Positions 22,409-32,604 of a stretch of 64,000 nucleotides of DNA are shown piece by piece (position 1 is the stretch's first letter; every line of letters begins with the position of its first letter). Origin of the DNA: Sclerotiophoma versabilis (taxonomy: Eukaryota > Ascomycota > Dothideomycetes > Pleosporales > Didymellaceae). Below the pieces are notes generated by a model, which had not been told where the DNA came from, did no database searches, and saw only the letters and a list, made by a program, of their open reading frames with translations. Location: the NCBI GenBank assembly GCA_012274445.1, contig JAAROD010000093.1, positions 868,001-932,000 of the forward strand, read 5' to 3'. A program made the position numbers and the translations under genes.

Positions 22409-23500
22409 CTAACCAGCATTACCCGGACATAGACGCTGAACGACGGCAGCCTCTTCCTTTGACCGCTGGCCCTGCAGCCGCTCCTTGAACCGTCGGATCG
22501 TTCCCCTTTCCTTTCTCCCCACGACTGCAGCTAGTCTCTCGAGAGGCATCTTCTCATTTCTACCAGCTCGACCATGACCCTGCAAGTGCGTCCAGTAGTG
22601 GTCTCGCAAGTTGTCCATGCGTGTGAACACCTTGGCGCAGGATGCGACCTTGCATGGAAACCTCTCTCTCTTCTCGTGTACAGTGCGCACGTGTCTTCGG
22701 AGGTGCTCGGGACGAGCGAACGGAAGCTGGCACAGACGGCTGTCGGAGCCGGTCGATAGAGGCTGATGGCATACATAGAAGCGGGGAGCTGGCTGGCCGA
22801 TGGTGTCGATGCAGATGCTCACCGTGTCTGGTCTGGCTGACGCGAAAACTGTGCACAGCTTCTTTAATTGAGAGTTTGGGCTGCGTCTTCGAGAAGTTCT
22901 TCGTCGACGTGTGCGGTGGGTTTTGTTCTCTCTCTGGTCCTCGCTGCCACTCTCACTGTCGCTGCCACTGCCAGTCTCCGTATTGCCCTCACTTCGACTG
23001 CCATCAACGCTCTGGCTCCAGCAGCCGCTCCAGCTCCAACTCGATCCTCCGCATGGAGAGGCAGTAGCACCTGAGGCGATGCAGCTACTAGCTGGGCTAT
23101 GGTCCATCTGAGGCTGTACCGACTGGGACGAGGGTATGGACCAGCTGCAGATCTGCCCGCTTGGGATAGGGCTCGAATGCGGCACATCCACGTTGCTCCA
23201 GGTGGCTGCCGTGTGCAGGTAGCCTGGTGGATTGCAGTACGCCTCGTAGTCGTGGCTACTCCAGTCGTGGCTACTCCAGTCGTGGAGATACAGAGGCTGA
23301 TCGGCCCAGGGATCGATGTCGGAGTGTTGCGTGTCCCAGCTGCTTCCTGAATATGGATCATGGTATGGCGGCACCGCCGTTACTCCTGAGCACCAAGAGA
23401 AAGACATCGCGTAGGCCGAAGGAGCGTCAAGATCGTTCAGGAGATCTGCCGCATATGCTTGGAGATCAAGGCTGCAAGGCGGAGACTGGCACGGCTCCAT
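22409..23500 (-). CDS. C2H2 zinc-finger putative transcription factor
   Basis: Start taken at the internal ATG (23500, MEPCQSPPCSLDLQAYA), giving 363 residues; an in-frame upstream ATG at 23581 would add 27. The N-terminal 150 residues are rich in Ser, Pro, Trp, Tyr and Asp, like an activation region, and carry a WSSHD tandem repeat. A Ser/Asp/Glu run and a basic run (RTRRRRTSRRRS) follow. Two adjacent fingers lie near residues 265-320: LCQLPFARPEHLRRHVRTVH and CKVASCAKVFTRMDNLRDHY with WTH. The spacing and the RPEHLRRH and DNLRDH helices match fungal C2H2 activators. Probably a nuclear DNA-binding regulator. Confidence 0.75.
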   Translation of the reverse strand: MEPCQSPPCSLDLQAYAADLLNDLDAPSAYAMSFSWCSGVTAVPPYHDPYSGSSWDTQHSDIDPWADQPLYLHDWSSHDWSSHDYEAYCNPPGYLHTAATWSNVDVPHSSPIPSGQICSWSIPSSQSVQPQMDHSPASSCIASGATASPCGGSSWSWSGCWSQSVDGSRSEGNTETGSGSDSESGSEDQRENKTHRTRRRRTSRRRSPNSQLKKLCTVFASARPDTVSICIDTIGQPAPRFYVCHQPLSTGSDSRLCQLPFARPEHLRRHVRTVHEKRERFPCKVASCAKVFTRMDNLRDHYWTHLQGHGRAGRNEKMPLERLAAVVGRKERGTIRRFKERLQGQRSKEEAAVVQRLCPGNAG

Positions 23501-25373
23501 GATCGCTTGGCTGGGAAGTGGGCGTAGCCACGCGCGATGATATGTGGCACAGTGAAGCCAGACACAAGGAAGGTAAGTCATCTGCTACCGCTGACAGAGT
23601 TGTTTATCACGATGCTTCAGAGAGTCTCTAGACAAGCAGCTATAAACATATAATCCACGCGTGTCTGCCTCGCCCCCAGACCGCACTCGAGCTGCCCGTA
23701 GATCTGCGCACCAGTGGAAGGCAGGCACAGGCTGTGAGAAGCTAGTTATCACGCTGACCTGTTCATCAGTGATGGCGATACGCTAGCTGCGTTGACGCAG
23801 GCTGTACCCATTGAGCACTACCTATGACATGGTACTGAACTATGCGTCTAATGTGCTGTGCTGTGCTGTGCTGTACTGTACGTACAGTACTGTACATTAC
23901 TCCGATCTACTTCGCCGTACTGGACACTGCCACTGTAATTACTCTCGAGAGCCGCGAGGAGTAACCCACAACAGTGTAGCATGTTGGGTATCACGCTTAA
24001 CGGGTTGTAGTGGCCATCTAGCATCCCTCGGCCATACTGTAGTATACGGTGTCCTGCGAAGCATACCGTAGCAAACTCGGTCCTACCGTCATGCGTTGAC
24101 TGACGGTATGCCAGGGAAGGACTACTCTAGATCGCGTCTGAGTTGAAGATGCTGCTGTGGTTGCAGTTGCTACTGTATCGTATCGCTGTCGTTTGCTTGC
24201 TCGCTCGATATGCCGATGTGACATTCCCCACAGAACTAAGCGCCCCAAGATGCTGTCTAGCCTTGAGCGGCACTTTGCTCACCGGCCGCTGTGCCACACC
24301 ACGCGTTCCCGCCAATGGCGTGTGGCCGTTACACGCGCATCATATTACGTTCCGCATCGTGCAGGCGTTCGCTGATGATTTTGCGTGCCAGCGTGAATGA
24401 TAGTGCGAATCGAGTCTTTGTCAAGCTTGACGTTCCGTGATCCATGTTCCCCGTGCGCTTTCCCCTTGTGGTCGCGGCTCCTTCGGCGCTACTCCAGCGC
24501 TGCTTCAGCGCTAGTGCTGTTCAGGTGGGTAATCAACCGCCGCCCCTGCTGCAGAAGAAGACTGGCTACTGTAATTAATTACTGAAGTGAACCAGCATCC
24601 GATCCTGCAGACGCCGACCGGCGCGCCTCTTGACGCGACGCTTGTCAGGGACACACAGACGCGGCGTGCGTATCATGCATGTGCCGCGCTGCTTGGTGGC
24701 ATGCTTGTTTCGTACCTTGACGCTTCGAAGGCATCTGCCTGCAAGGCTCACTGGAGGATACCAGCGCGACTTTGCACAGCACCAGAGCAACTCACAGGCC
24801 CTCAGCGGGATCGCTCGCAACGGCTCTAACTGCGCCCAGCTGTGCCCGCGTCCAGCTCTGTATGCCTCTAGCTCTGTATGCCTCTAGCTCTGTATGCCTC
24901 TAGCTCTGTATGCCTCTAGCTCTCTATGCCTCTAGCTCTCTATGCCTCTAGCTCTCTATGCCTCCAGCTCTGCATGGTTGGAGCTTGCCAACAATAGGTC
25001 TCTTCCTCAGCCAGAGCGCCAGAGCACCGGGTCGAACGCACGAGCATAGTTCTTGTTACTCGCCACCCTTGCAGGTGCGCATCTTAAGTCCGCACACCAT
25101 GCTCGAAAGAGTGCTTAAACTCCAGGCGTCGACTAAAGTCCCCGGCAAAGCACCGTAGTTCATGAGACATTGGCATTGCAGGAGTAGGCACAACAACGTC
25201 ACTCTCCTGCGTTGAGAATCGTCTTGGACCCAGCATTGCTCACATTGCCGTCGTTTGCTTGCCAGCACCTGGCCTTGCTCGTGGCACATCCGGCAGTCGC
25301 CCTGACCTAAGCACTTGTTGGCGTTCGCGCTGGGTTAATTGTCTATCTACTTAGTACTTGAACTGCCCTCAGG
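23501..25373. repeat. gene-poor stretch with palindromes and a 16-bp minisatellite
   Basis: No supportable gene. At 23850-23900 a GTGCT run passes into TACTGTACGTACAGTACTGT, containing the 12-bp palindrome TACAGTACTGTA (23883-23894). At about 24854-24970 a 16-bp unit (AGCTCTGTATGCCTCT) repeats seven times, the first four copies with GTAT and the last ones with CTAT, which suggests two expansion events. Confidence 0.7.
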
Positions 25374-26342
25374 ATGCCTAAGCGAAGGCAACGCTCGTCC
25401 CACCAGCCTGTCCCCAGCAACGGGTACCGATGCAGTGCCGCCAAGGCCCCTTCGAGATGTGGAGGTTACACGCAGAAAGAGTACCTGCCGAGAGAGGAGC
25501 GTCGGCTGCTCGAACTCGTGGGTCAGCACGGGAACGACTGGAAGACGATCGTGCGGCAGTACAACGCCGATTTTGGCGACCGTGGGCGCAAGCGAACGGC
25601 AGAAGGCCTGAAGAACAAGTACGGGCGGGATCTAAAGCCGAAGACGAGGAAAGAAGCGCAGAAAGAGATGACAGGGTTTCTGGCAGGCTCAGACAACTTC
25701 ACGATGCATGGGTGGGGCGAAGCAAGCATCGCATCGTCACATGCACCACAGCCTGCAGCAGAAGTCCAGGTAAGCTGCATCGAGCAACGAGCTGCTCTTT
25801 CGGTTCTAAGCCTGTAGCAGATGTCTGCATTCGAATCTGCGCCGGACACAGGTGGTGGCATCGTCGACCTGGCAGCCCAGATGCCAATGTCGTATGTCGA
25901 ACAGACACTCGACGGTGTGTACGCTGATTGTAGCGCGAGCGGCTTCAGCTCGTCTCCACTCAACCTTCCCTCAACGCCTTGTGCTTTCACCGCCGTCGCT
26001 GGACCAGGACATGGGCTCGAGTGGCTCGACAGCGTGTGGTCTGGGTGGAGTGCCAACGACTTCCCCTCTCTCCCGACCGAGTTCAGGGCTTCTCCGATGG
26101 ATCCTGTGTGGCCATCCACCTTCGCTAATGGACTGGCGCTTGGAGGTGGGCTCGACAGCTTCTTTGTAGGGAGCTGCCCTGACGACATCGCCTTCTTCCC
26201 ACCGGATCTGTGCTTGATGCCCGATGTTCTTGCCAGTACAGCTGAGCTTGGAGGCCTCATGACCTACGACTCGTTGTCTGCGTGGTACAACGGAGAGGGG
26301 AATCAGGTCTGGGACGTGCCATGCCATTTTGGAGCATTGTAG
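25374..26342 (+). CDS. Myb/SANT-type DNA-binding protein (305 residues)
   Basis: Exons 25374-25769 and 25821-26342 join in phase 0 across a 51-nt intron (25770-25820; GTAAGC donor, GTAGCAG acceptor). Residues about 35-95 form a Myb/SANT repeat: LPREERRLLELVGQHGNDWK followed by a second helix and LKNKYGRDLKPKTRK, with the expected Trp in the hydrophobic core. It is flanked by basic residues. The second exon is acidic and rich in Phe, Leu, Ser and Pro (for example GHGLEWLDSVWSGW), resembling an activation domain. A nuclear transcription regulator is the most likely role. Target unknown. Confidence 0.75.
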
Positions 26343-27691
26343 ATACATATGAGCAAAACTCCCATCAACAAACCGGCCTGTGGTATCATGCATCTGCCAG
26401 CAAGTATACAGCCAGGCGCTTTGCTTGCTGCACTTTCAAACCGTGAAGCCCGTCACAGTCTACCCGTTTGAATGGTGCATGCTGCCCAGAGACAGATGTG
26501 TACGAGGCGACAGCTGCTTGACTGTAGTGTTCGTGCATCTCCAATGTCTCGCTGCATCCCGGGCGACCCTTGGATGTCGTTGGGAATCAAGTCACACTGC
26601 CTCGGTACAGCGTAGGAGATGTATGGATGTCCTGGAGGTGGTATCACGGTTTGGTCTGTGTGAGAAGCTGTCAGCCGCGGCCATGTCTGCGCTAAGTCCC
26701 GGGCCGCTGCGGCTCTGCCTTTTCCACGGGCACGCAACAGCTGCCACTGGGTTGTCGCTCCACTTCTCGGGCTGATGAAGACACATCCTTTCGTTGACGA
26801 TACTAAAGTGAAGGCGCACCATGGACAGCGGGTCGTTCGCAATACGTGTGTAGCGTTCCTCAAGTCAAGTCACAAGTAATTGTTAAGCTGGGGCAGCTTT
26901 CTTGAACACCAGCAGGAGAACGGGGGCAGATGGAAATTAGCCAACGACACGCGTGCACAAAGGGCACGGCAAGCGAGGCACAGTTGGTTCCTTGCGAGAT
27001 CGGCGGTGCGTCGGAAGAAAAGGAAAATGCTCCGAAGCAAGAACGCGTTGTCCGAGCTCCCGGGTCACGCTAAGATCCCCACGCACAGTAGTGTGGCGGC
27101 GTGCCAGTACGGTACCTACCTGTACGGGTCAAGTCGCAGCGCCTGTCGGAGTAGCCGCCCGTGCCGACAACGCCGGACAAGAACGCGTGCTTGTGCATAG
27201 TTACCACCCGCATCACGATGATTCGCATTCGGCGAGAAGCGTCTCTTTGTTTCCTTGTTTCTTGTTGTGATGGTCCTTCTTGTTGCGGTGGTCTGACACC
27301 TCAGGGCCGTCTATGCAGCGTGAAGCTCACGCCACGAAGGAACGAGTCTCTCGAACCTTCCGGCCCTGCGCCTGTGTTGGCAGCGCGAAGAGAAGACCAG
27401 CCGTTGACTTGGTCCTGACTCGGCTGCGTCTTGTGGCATCTCTGCATTTCCAAGCCTGAGTGAGCGTGCCACTTCCAAGCCTGAGTGAGCGTGTCACTTC
27501 CAAGCCTGAGTGAGCGTGTCACTTTTTTGTTTCTCATCACGCGTGGATTTACCGGTACGCACATGCGAGTGGATCTCATTGTTGCTTTCTACGTACGATC
27601 TTCGCCTCTTAACTCGTTCTACCCACTGTGCAGGAGCGTGCAGTAGACACAACCACCGGTAGCCTCTGAGCTGTGCTAACATTCAGCCTCA
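26343..27691. repeat. gene-poor stretch with 25-bp minisatellite
   Basis: Open frames here have no motifs and overlap on both strands. Exactly three copies of a 25-bp unit (TTCCAAGCCTGAGTGAGCGT and five more bases) lie at 27448-27522. The surrounding sequence offers no splice model. Confidence 0.6.
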
Positions 27692-28237
27692 TCACATAAT
27701 GATGTAAGTGACGGAGACAGGTCTGTTGATGGTGACCACCTTGGCGGAATGGCAGCCTGCTCTGGTTTCGCTACCATCCACGGAGACATACCGGTACTGC
27801 TGCTGCAGCAAGCTGCCATCCGACGAGTCCAGGCAGTCAGCATCAGAAGAGCACACGCTATCAGTCTCCGAGCAGGCGCTATCAGTGCAGTCCGACCCAA
27901 CACTGTCGAGCCCTTCGTCATCGATGACGGACTCATCTGAAGTGTCGTGCTCGTCTGGGTCATAGTCGGAGCCGGAGTCAGAAACAGGCTCATCGAGGGC
28001 GTCATTGTATTCGTCGCTGTCGTCGCTGTCGTCGCCGTCGCCGCCGTCGCCGTCGCCTATCTGCGAACCTGACGACTCGGACTTAGTGTCAGAAACGACT
28101 TTGGGAGCCCCAGCTATCTCGTCGTCTGCGGCACTGTCCCAAGCCAGATTGAGCTCAGAGATCTCGCTTTCCGAGAGTGCCCCATCACCATCTCCTTGCT
28201 GCAACTTGCAGCTCGTGCTTCTTAGTCTGCGAGACAT
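27692..28237 (-). CDS. very acidic low-complexity protein (181 residues)
   Basis: Start taken at 28237 (MSRRLRSTSCKLQQGDGDGA); the longer frame upstream lacks support because it runs through the poly-C tract. Residues 40-150 are dominated by Asp, Glu, Ser and Gly (GDGDGGDGDDSDDSDEYNDA and similar), like histone-chaperone or nucleolar acidic tails. The C-terminus is not acidic (KVVTINRPVSVTYIIM). A TATA-like element (reverse complement of GCATATAAGC) lies about 75 bp upstream. It is divergent from the cyclin gene at 28616. Function cannot be assigned from composition alone. Confidence 0.5.
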   Translation of the reverse strand: MSRRLRSTSCKLQQGDGDGALSESEISELNLAWDSAADDEIAGAPKVVSDTKSESSGSQIGDGDGGDGDDSDDSDEYNDALDEPVSDSGSDYDPDEHDTSDESVIDDEGLDSVGSDCTDSACSETDSVCSSDADCLDSSDGSLLQQQYRYVSVDGSETRAGCHSAKVVTINRPVSVTYIIM

Positions 28238-28396
28238 GTTCAGAGAGTTCGGACGGCCTCTTGATGGTCGCTCGCCTGGGTAGTTGTGGAGCAGGGAGCG
28301 TGTCAAGAGGCATATAAGCCGGTGTACGGTGTTGTACCATGTTCGGGGCTGGGGGCAGATCCGGTCCACTGTACCGTCCAGGAGCAGCATTTCGTG

Positions 28397-28419
28397 CCCC
28401 CCCCCCCCCCCCCCCCCCC
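28397..28419. repeat. 23-bp poly-C tract in a divergent promoter
   Basis: An uninterrupted run of 23 C residues lies between the divergent acidic-protein and cyclin genes. On the other strand it is poly-G and could form a quadruplex. Run length may be inexact because homopolymers are error-prone. Confidence 0.9.
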
Positions 28420-28615
28420 AGCCATAATGCTCCGGAAGACGACCTCTCACCGAAGAGGCACCCTACAAGAGTCCGCTTCAGGGTGCTCTATGCAAAGCAT
28501 CAGACGACATGAGCGGACAGCAAACCCTAGTTTGGTCACTTATTGTCGCCAGGACGCAACCTGAGAAAGAGCGTCAGAAGCACGTCAGTCCAGAGCGAAG
28601 TCATAGCACCGAAGA

Positions 28616-29516
28616 ATGGAGGTCTCCGAAGAACGATGCCTGCAGGTAAGAAGAAGGAAATGCTACACTGCAAGGTCGAAGGCTTACGTGGGTAGGAAGA
28701 GCTGCGCCCGTCATGCGCCAAAGATCCGACGCCGCGCAGGAGAATTGTATCACGCCTCATCCATGTACAGCGCACAAAAAGCCTGAAGCTACAGACGCTC
28801 TACCTTAGCGTCCACTTGCTGGACCGTTTACTGGCGCAGCGCCGCCTGCAACGTAGCCGGGATAGCCTCGAGTTGCTGATCACCATTCTTATCAGGATCG
28901 CCAGCGACCGCAACGAAGACGCCCGCTTCAGACTAGAGCACATATGGCTCGGCAACGAGACTTGGTACAAGCGGGAAGAGGAACAAGTCCTTGCGATCCT
29001 GGACCACCAGTTGGACTGGCCTGGACCTCTCACGTTCTTAGATCAGTACGTGGCGAGCACCGTATGTTCCAAGAGCAATGTTTCGATGCTCAGAGAGCTT
29101 GCCACGTTTCTCTTGGATGTGTCGCTCCTGAACAACAGCATGGCGTCGCAACTACCCAGCGCGGTAGCTGCTGCAGTATACTTCGTGGCGGTGACGATGC
29201 TCGAGGGCGCGCCGTGGGTGTGTTGTTCCCAGACCAGACCCTAGAAGCAAGGCTGTACTGACCAGCACAGACACAGAAGATGGAGCTTGTAACAAAGCAT
29301 TCGTTCCTAGAGATCTACCCGATCGTACAGTCGTTGTGCTGCTCTTATGAAGAGGACTGTCGGTTTGTAGTCGCACTGGGCAAGAACATGCAACAGATGG
29401 CAGACTTTGTGATGATCAAGCTGGCAAAGGGCTTCGTGGTCTCCCTGGCCATCACAGATGTCTCGGCGGCGTCAAAAGAGGAAATGCAGCAGCAGCTGAC
29501 GCTCGATCGGCTGTAG
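28616..29516 (+). CDS. compact mitotic-type (B-like) cyclin
   Basis: Three exons, 28616-28645, 28696-29217 and 29277-29516, joined in phase 0 across 50-nt and 59-nt introns (GTAAGA...GGTAG; GTGTGT...ACAG with a CTGAC branch), give 263 residues. The N-terminal cyclin fold is clear: RIVSRLIHVQRTKSLKLQTL, YLSVHLLDRLLAQRRLQRS, then EEEQVLAILDHQLDWPGPL. The C-terminal fold follows: FLLDVSLLNNSMASQLPSAV, AAAVYFVAVTMLEGAPW and, after intron 2, HSFLEIYPIVQSLC. Order and spacing match cyclins A/B, which activate Cdk1. The usual long N-terminus with a destruction box is absent: only about 25 residues precede the box. It may be a divergent accessory cyclin. Confidence 0.8.
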
Positions 29517-29786
29517 CTCAGCACGCTGTGTTTGTAGTACACACGCACGAAAAGAGGTCTCCCCCTGGCACTAGTATCTAGCATCATGCATTTCAGCCTT
29601 TGCAAATGAACAGGAGAGTGATGGAAGAATGAGTTTGCGACGCATCTGCTATCTTGTATGCAATGTGCCTTCATTGATGAACGATCGGCCCTGGTCAGCT
29701 GTGCACAAGTGACGACGCTCTGCAAGTCCGAGCGCGGTGTCCCGAGCGCGGTGTCCTGAGCACGGTGCGCAACAACACTACCGTTA

Positions 29787-30681
29787 TCAGGCCGACGAAA
29801 CGTGCACTTGGTCGCAGCTCTCCGACGCTTTGGGTCCATAGATCCAGTCTGTCGGCGTGTTAGCATGTCGCACTCGCAAGGCGGGCTTGCTTACACTGTG
29901 CTGCGTAGTCGACTTCGAAGCTGGATGGCTGGCCTTTGCAGGTCTGCGGCTTGCTGCCCCCTGCAGTCTCGACGCGGTACACGGTGTCGATGCCGCCGCG
30001 AGACGCTGCCTGTGTATCTTGAAGATAGAGCCACTTGATCGCCTCCGAAGTTTGAGCACCAAAACAGGACCCGCTGGGAGCATCGGCCTCATTCACCTTG
30101 CTGACCTGAGCCACGGGGTACGGTTTCTCGGCCAGCTGGTCAAGGGCAAAGACCGGAGTGCCGGAGGTGAAGAAGTGGTGGCCGATCAGGCTCGAAACGC
30201 TGCACGCCTGCAGCATCTGCTCGAGCGGCTCGGCCAGAGAGTCCAAGGCGAGCGCGAGGCACGAGATGGAGCTGGTTGCCCACTGAGCCGAGCAGTGGTT
30301 GCCGAGCAGTGGGGCGATATCGTAGAGCTTAGCTAGAAGTCTTCAGCATCGCTTTGGCGAGTGAGTAGAAAGTAGACCCCACATACCGATCGCACCAGTG
30401 GTGCCGAGTACAGTAACCTCGTCTCCACTGGCGCAGGTGTAGTTTTGCGTGCCGACGCCGAGCACGATGTACTTGAGCTCACGCGAGCTGTCTAGCGGCG
30501 GCAGCACACTCTCGGGCATCAAGTCGGCAAGCTTGCTGAGATCGCCAGTACGGCACTGCGGCTGATGTGCGGACTGTGGCAGAGACGACGAAGTGTCGAG
30601 GGCTTGTGCGCCGAGAGATTGTGCGGCGAGAGCGAGAGACACATACGCGACAATAGTTGCAAGCATAGAGAGACACACCAT
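29787..30681 (-). CDS. secreted DUF3455 protein (264 residues)
   Basis: Three exons on the minus strand, 30681-30387, 30332-29895 and 29848-29787, with introns of 54 and 46 nt (GTATGT...TTCTAG; GTAAGC, GCTAAC branch, GACAG). The signal peptide is MVCLSMLATIVAYVSLALA. Family landmarks are SSRELKYIVLGVGTQNYTCA, GAIAKLYDIAPLL, GHHFFTSGTPVFAL, IKWLYLQ, VYRVETAGGSKPQTCKG and, completed by the last splice, VDYAAQYWIYGP. DUF3455 proteins are small secreted fungal proteins, sometimes annotated as malate-dehydrogenase-like without firm evidence. Secretion is well supported; activity is unknown. Confidence 0.85.
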
Positions 30682-32265
30682 GATGGTATTTTGAGTTACG
30701 GGTCGAAAGTGTCGTTGAAGCGGTAGGGCGAGGCAGGGGTGGAGCCTACAGTCTATGTAGCAAGGAAAGACGCCGAGGAGACGTGGAATGGATCCTCGGG
30801 CTCTCTTGGGGATGCTCAGTTCACTCTGCCCTCTCAGTCCTGACTGGATAGCTATGGCTGTTATCGGTCCTGATGCGATCAGCAGCGTGATTTGGGGCTC
30901 TGTCACTGGGGATGCCAGTGACCTTGGTGACCGCGCTATAACTCACGTTGGGATCCACTGCACAGTGTGCTTTTGTCGTGGAAATAAGACCATCTGGGCC
31001 TCACAAGTGGGCTGGGGGTGCTGTAGTTAAGGGAGGTCTACAATGGCTCACACATACTGGAATCCACCTGCACTGATTGTGCTTGCTTTTACTGGTCACG
31101 CACAGCAGACGGCTGCAACTGGATTAGAATCAGCGCTCATGCACATGGCCAAGCACACATTTGGCAGAAAGATGGATGACTTTGTTTTGTACAGTAATAC
31201 AGTGTTGTACTGTACAGGTTCTATCAATACCAGGCAGAAAGAAGGTGCGATGGAGACGGAGGTAGAGATTCAACGCATCTGCAATGGACCTCAGCACAGT
31301 CTACCTTGGTGTCTGTCAAACGCTCCACCACTTGTTCTGCATTACGTCAAGAAAATCAAGCTGGATCTGGCGTCTTGATTGACGGCTCAATCTCTGCCAA
31401 CACTTCCGTGCGCACTGTCGCGCTTGTGGTGACCCTCGCTAGACGGGTGGATGCCACAGCAACATGGCCGAAAGACTCGCCAGTCGTACTAAGCAGTGTT
31501 ACGAACGGTGACTATGCTCCAGCACTAGTGTGACCTACGGCTTGTCTGTGGCTAGACGCCGGGCATGGCGAGCGAAGTTGTCTTCGTCCATTTCCTCAAT
31601 GGGACTGAGAGGAGACCGGAGTAAGCGTGGCCTGGATGAGATACTCTCGCGATCGCGGGCTTCGAGGAGCAGCATGGTTGTATAGGGGTAGGAGAAACGG
31701 GGAAGCACAGTCGACACGTACGGCAGATTCAGTGAAACAGAGGTACGGTGCCGCAGGTTGGTCGCCAGCTGGCTGCTTAGCAGTCTCACTCCGGGCTACT
31801 TATACAGGCCCTACTTATACCCTCATCTGTACTTGGGCTCGAGCTTTCGTTCCGAGCATCATCAAACGTCCAATAGCCAGCAGTGCTTTGCCACACACAG
31901 GCGCTAGTTGCGGAGCGCGATCTGTCCCTCGGCAACCATCTCCTGACAGATGGCCTGGTGTGGCATGCTTCACATGGCTTCTGTGCAAGAAGTTGACGTG
32001 ATGTGTCAGTGCGAGGGTGAACACGATACTGCAGAGGCATACAGAATGGTAGCACGACTTGGAAAGCATGACCTGGAGAACACGATCTGGACAGCACATG
32101 AATTCTCGAGCCTACTTAATATCGCCCTTGGACGGGTAAGGAAGTCTGTCCACACTCGCTCTGGTGTATACACGACAACGCAAAGCGAGTCGAGCCCAAT
32201 CCCCTCCAGACGCAACAGCCCTCTGCACAAGCAATCCTCTGCACATGCAGCCCTTTCAGCGACCT
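30682..32265. other. gene-poor stretch with a 9-bp inverted repeat
   Basis: No gene supported. At about 31189-31217 TGTACAGTA and TACTGTACA form a 9-bp perfect inverted repeat around a short spacer, related to the TACAGTACTGTA palindromes elsewhere. A frame ending near 31531 (SISANTSVRTVALVVTLARR) looks somewhat protein-like but has no start or family. Confidence 0.4.
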
Positions 32266-32604
32266 CTAGGCCCTTCGCACGCTACGAGTGATTAGCGTGA
32301 CGTCATCAGGTCGGCACAAGAGCGTACCGAGTCGCACCAGTTTTTCCACCTCACTCGCTTGGAGCAGGCCTGCGGCCTTTTGGGTCTTGATCCAGCCGAT
32401 GACCTCTTCTCGCCTCCAAGACCGCGTATCTTTGTCGAACAGCTGCAAATTGTGCTCGAGTACCCACGACACTCTGCTCCTCATGGCTGCGGTTGTGTAG
32501 GCTGAGATGTAGACATCGCATATTTCTTGGTATGGCACGGCCCGGCTTTGAGATTGGAGGACGACAAGCAGAGCGGTGTCGTAGGGGCTCCATTTGCCAG
32601 GCAT
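32266..32604 (-). CDS. small HTH/Myb-like protein (112 residues)
   Basis: A complete single-exon frame, MPGKWSPYDTALLVVLQSQS onward. The KWSPYD start, three predicted helices and AYTTAAMRSRVSWVLEHN resemble a short SANT/Myb-like or winged-helix fold, with Trp residues in core positions. The C-terminal half is helical (EVIGWIKTQKAAGLLQASEV). A TATATATATT element lies about 65 bp upstream (32667-32676), supporting this start. Small size and lack of other domains leave the role open: a DNA-binding adaptor is plausible. Confidence 0.55.
   Translation of the reverse strand: MPGKWSPYDTALLVVLQSQSRAVPYQEICDVYISAYTTAAMRSRVSWVLEHNLQLFDKDTRSWRREEVIGWIKTQKAAGLLQASEVEKLVRLGTLLCRPDDVTLITRSVRRA

Noticed and set aside
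28005..28283. Ser/Pro-rich plus-strand frame
   Set aside because: It is the complement of the acidic Asp/Ser-rich gene at 27692-28237 and has no independent support.
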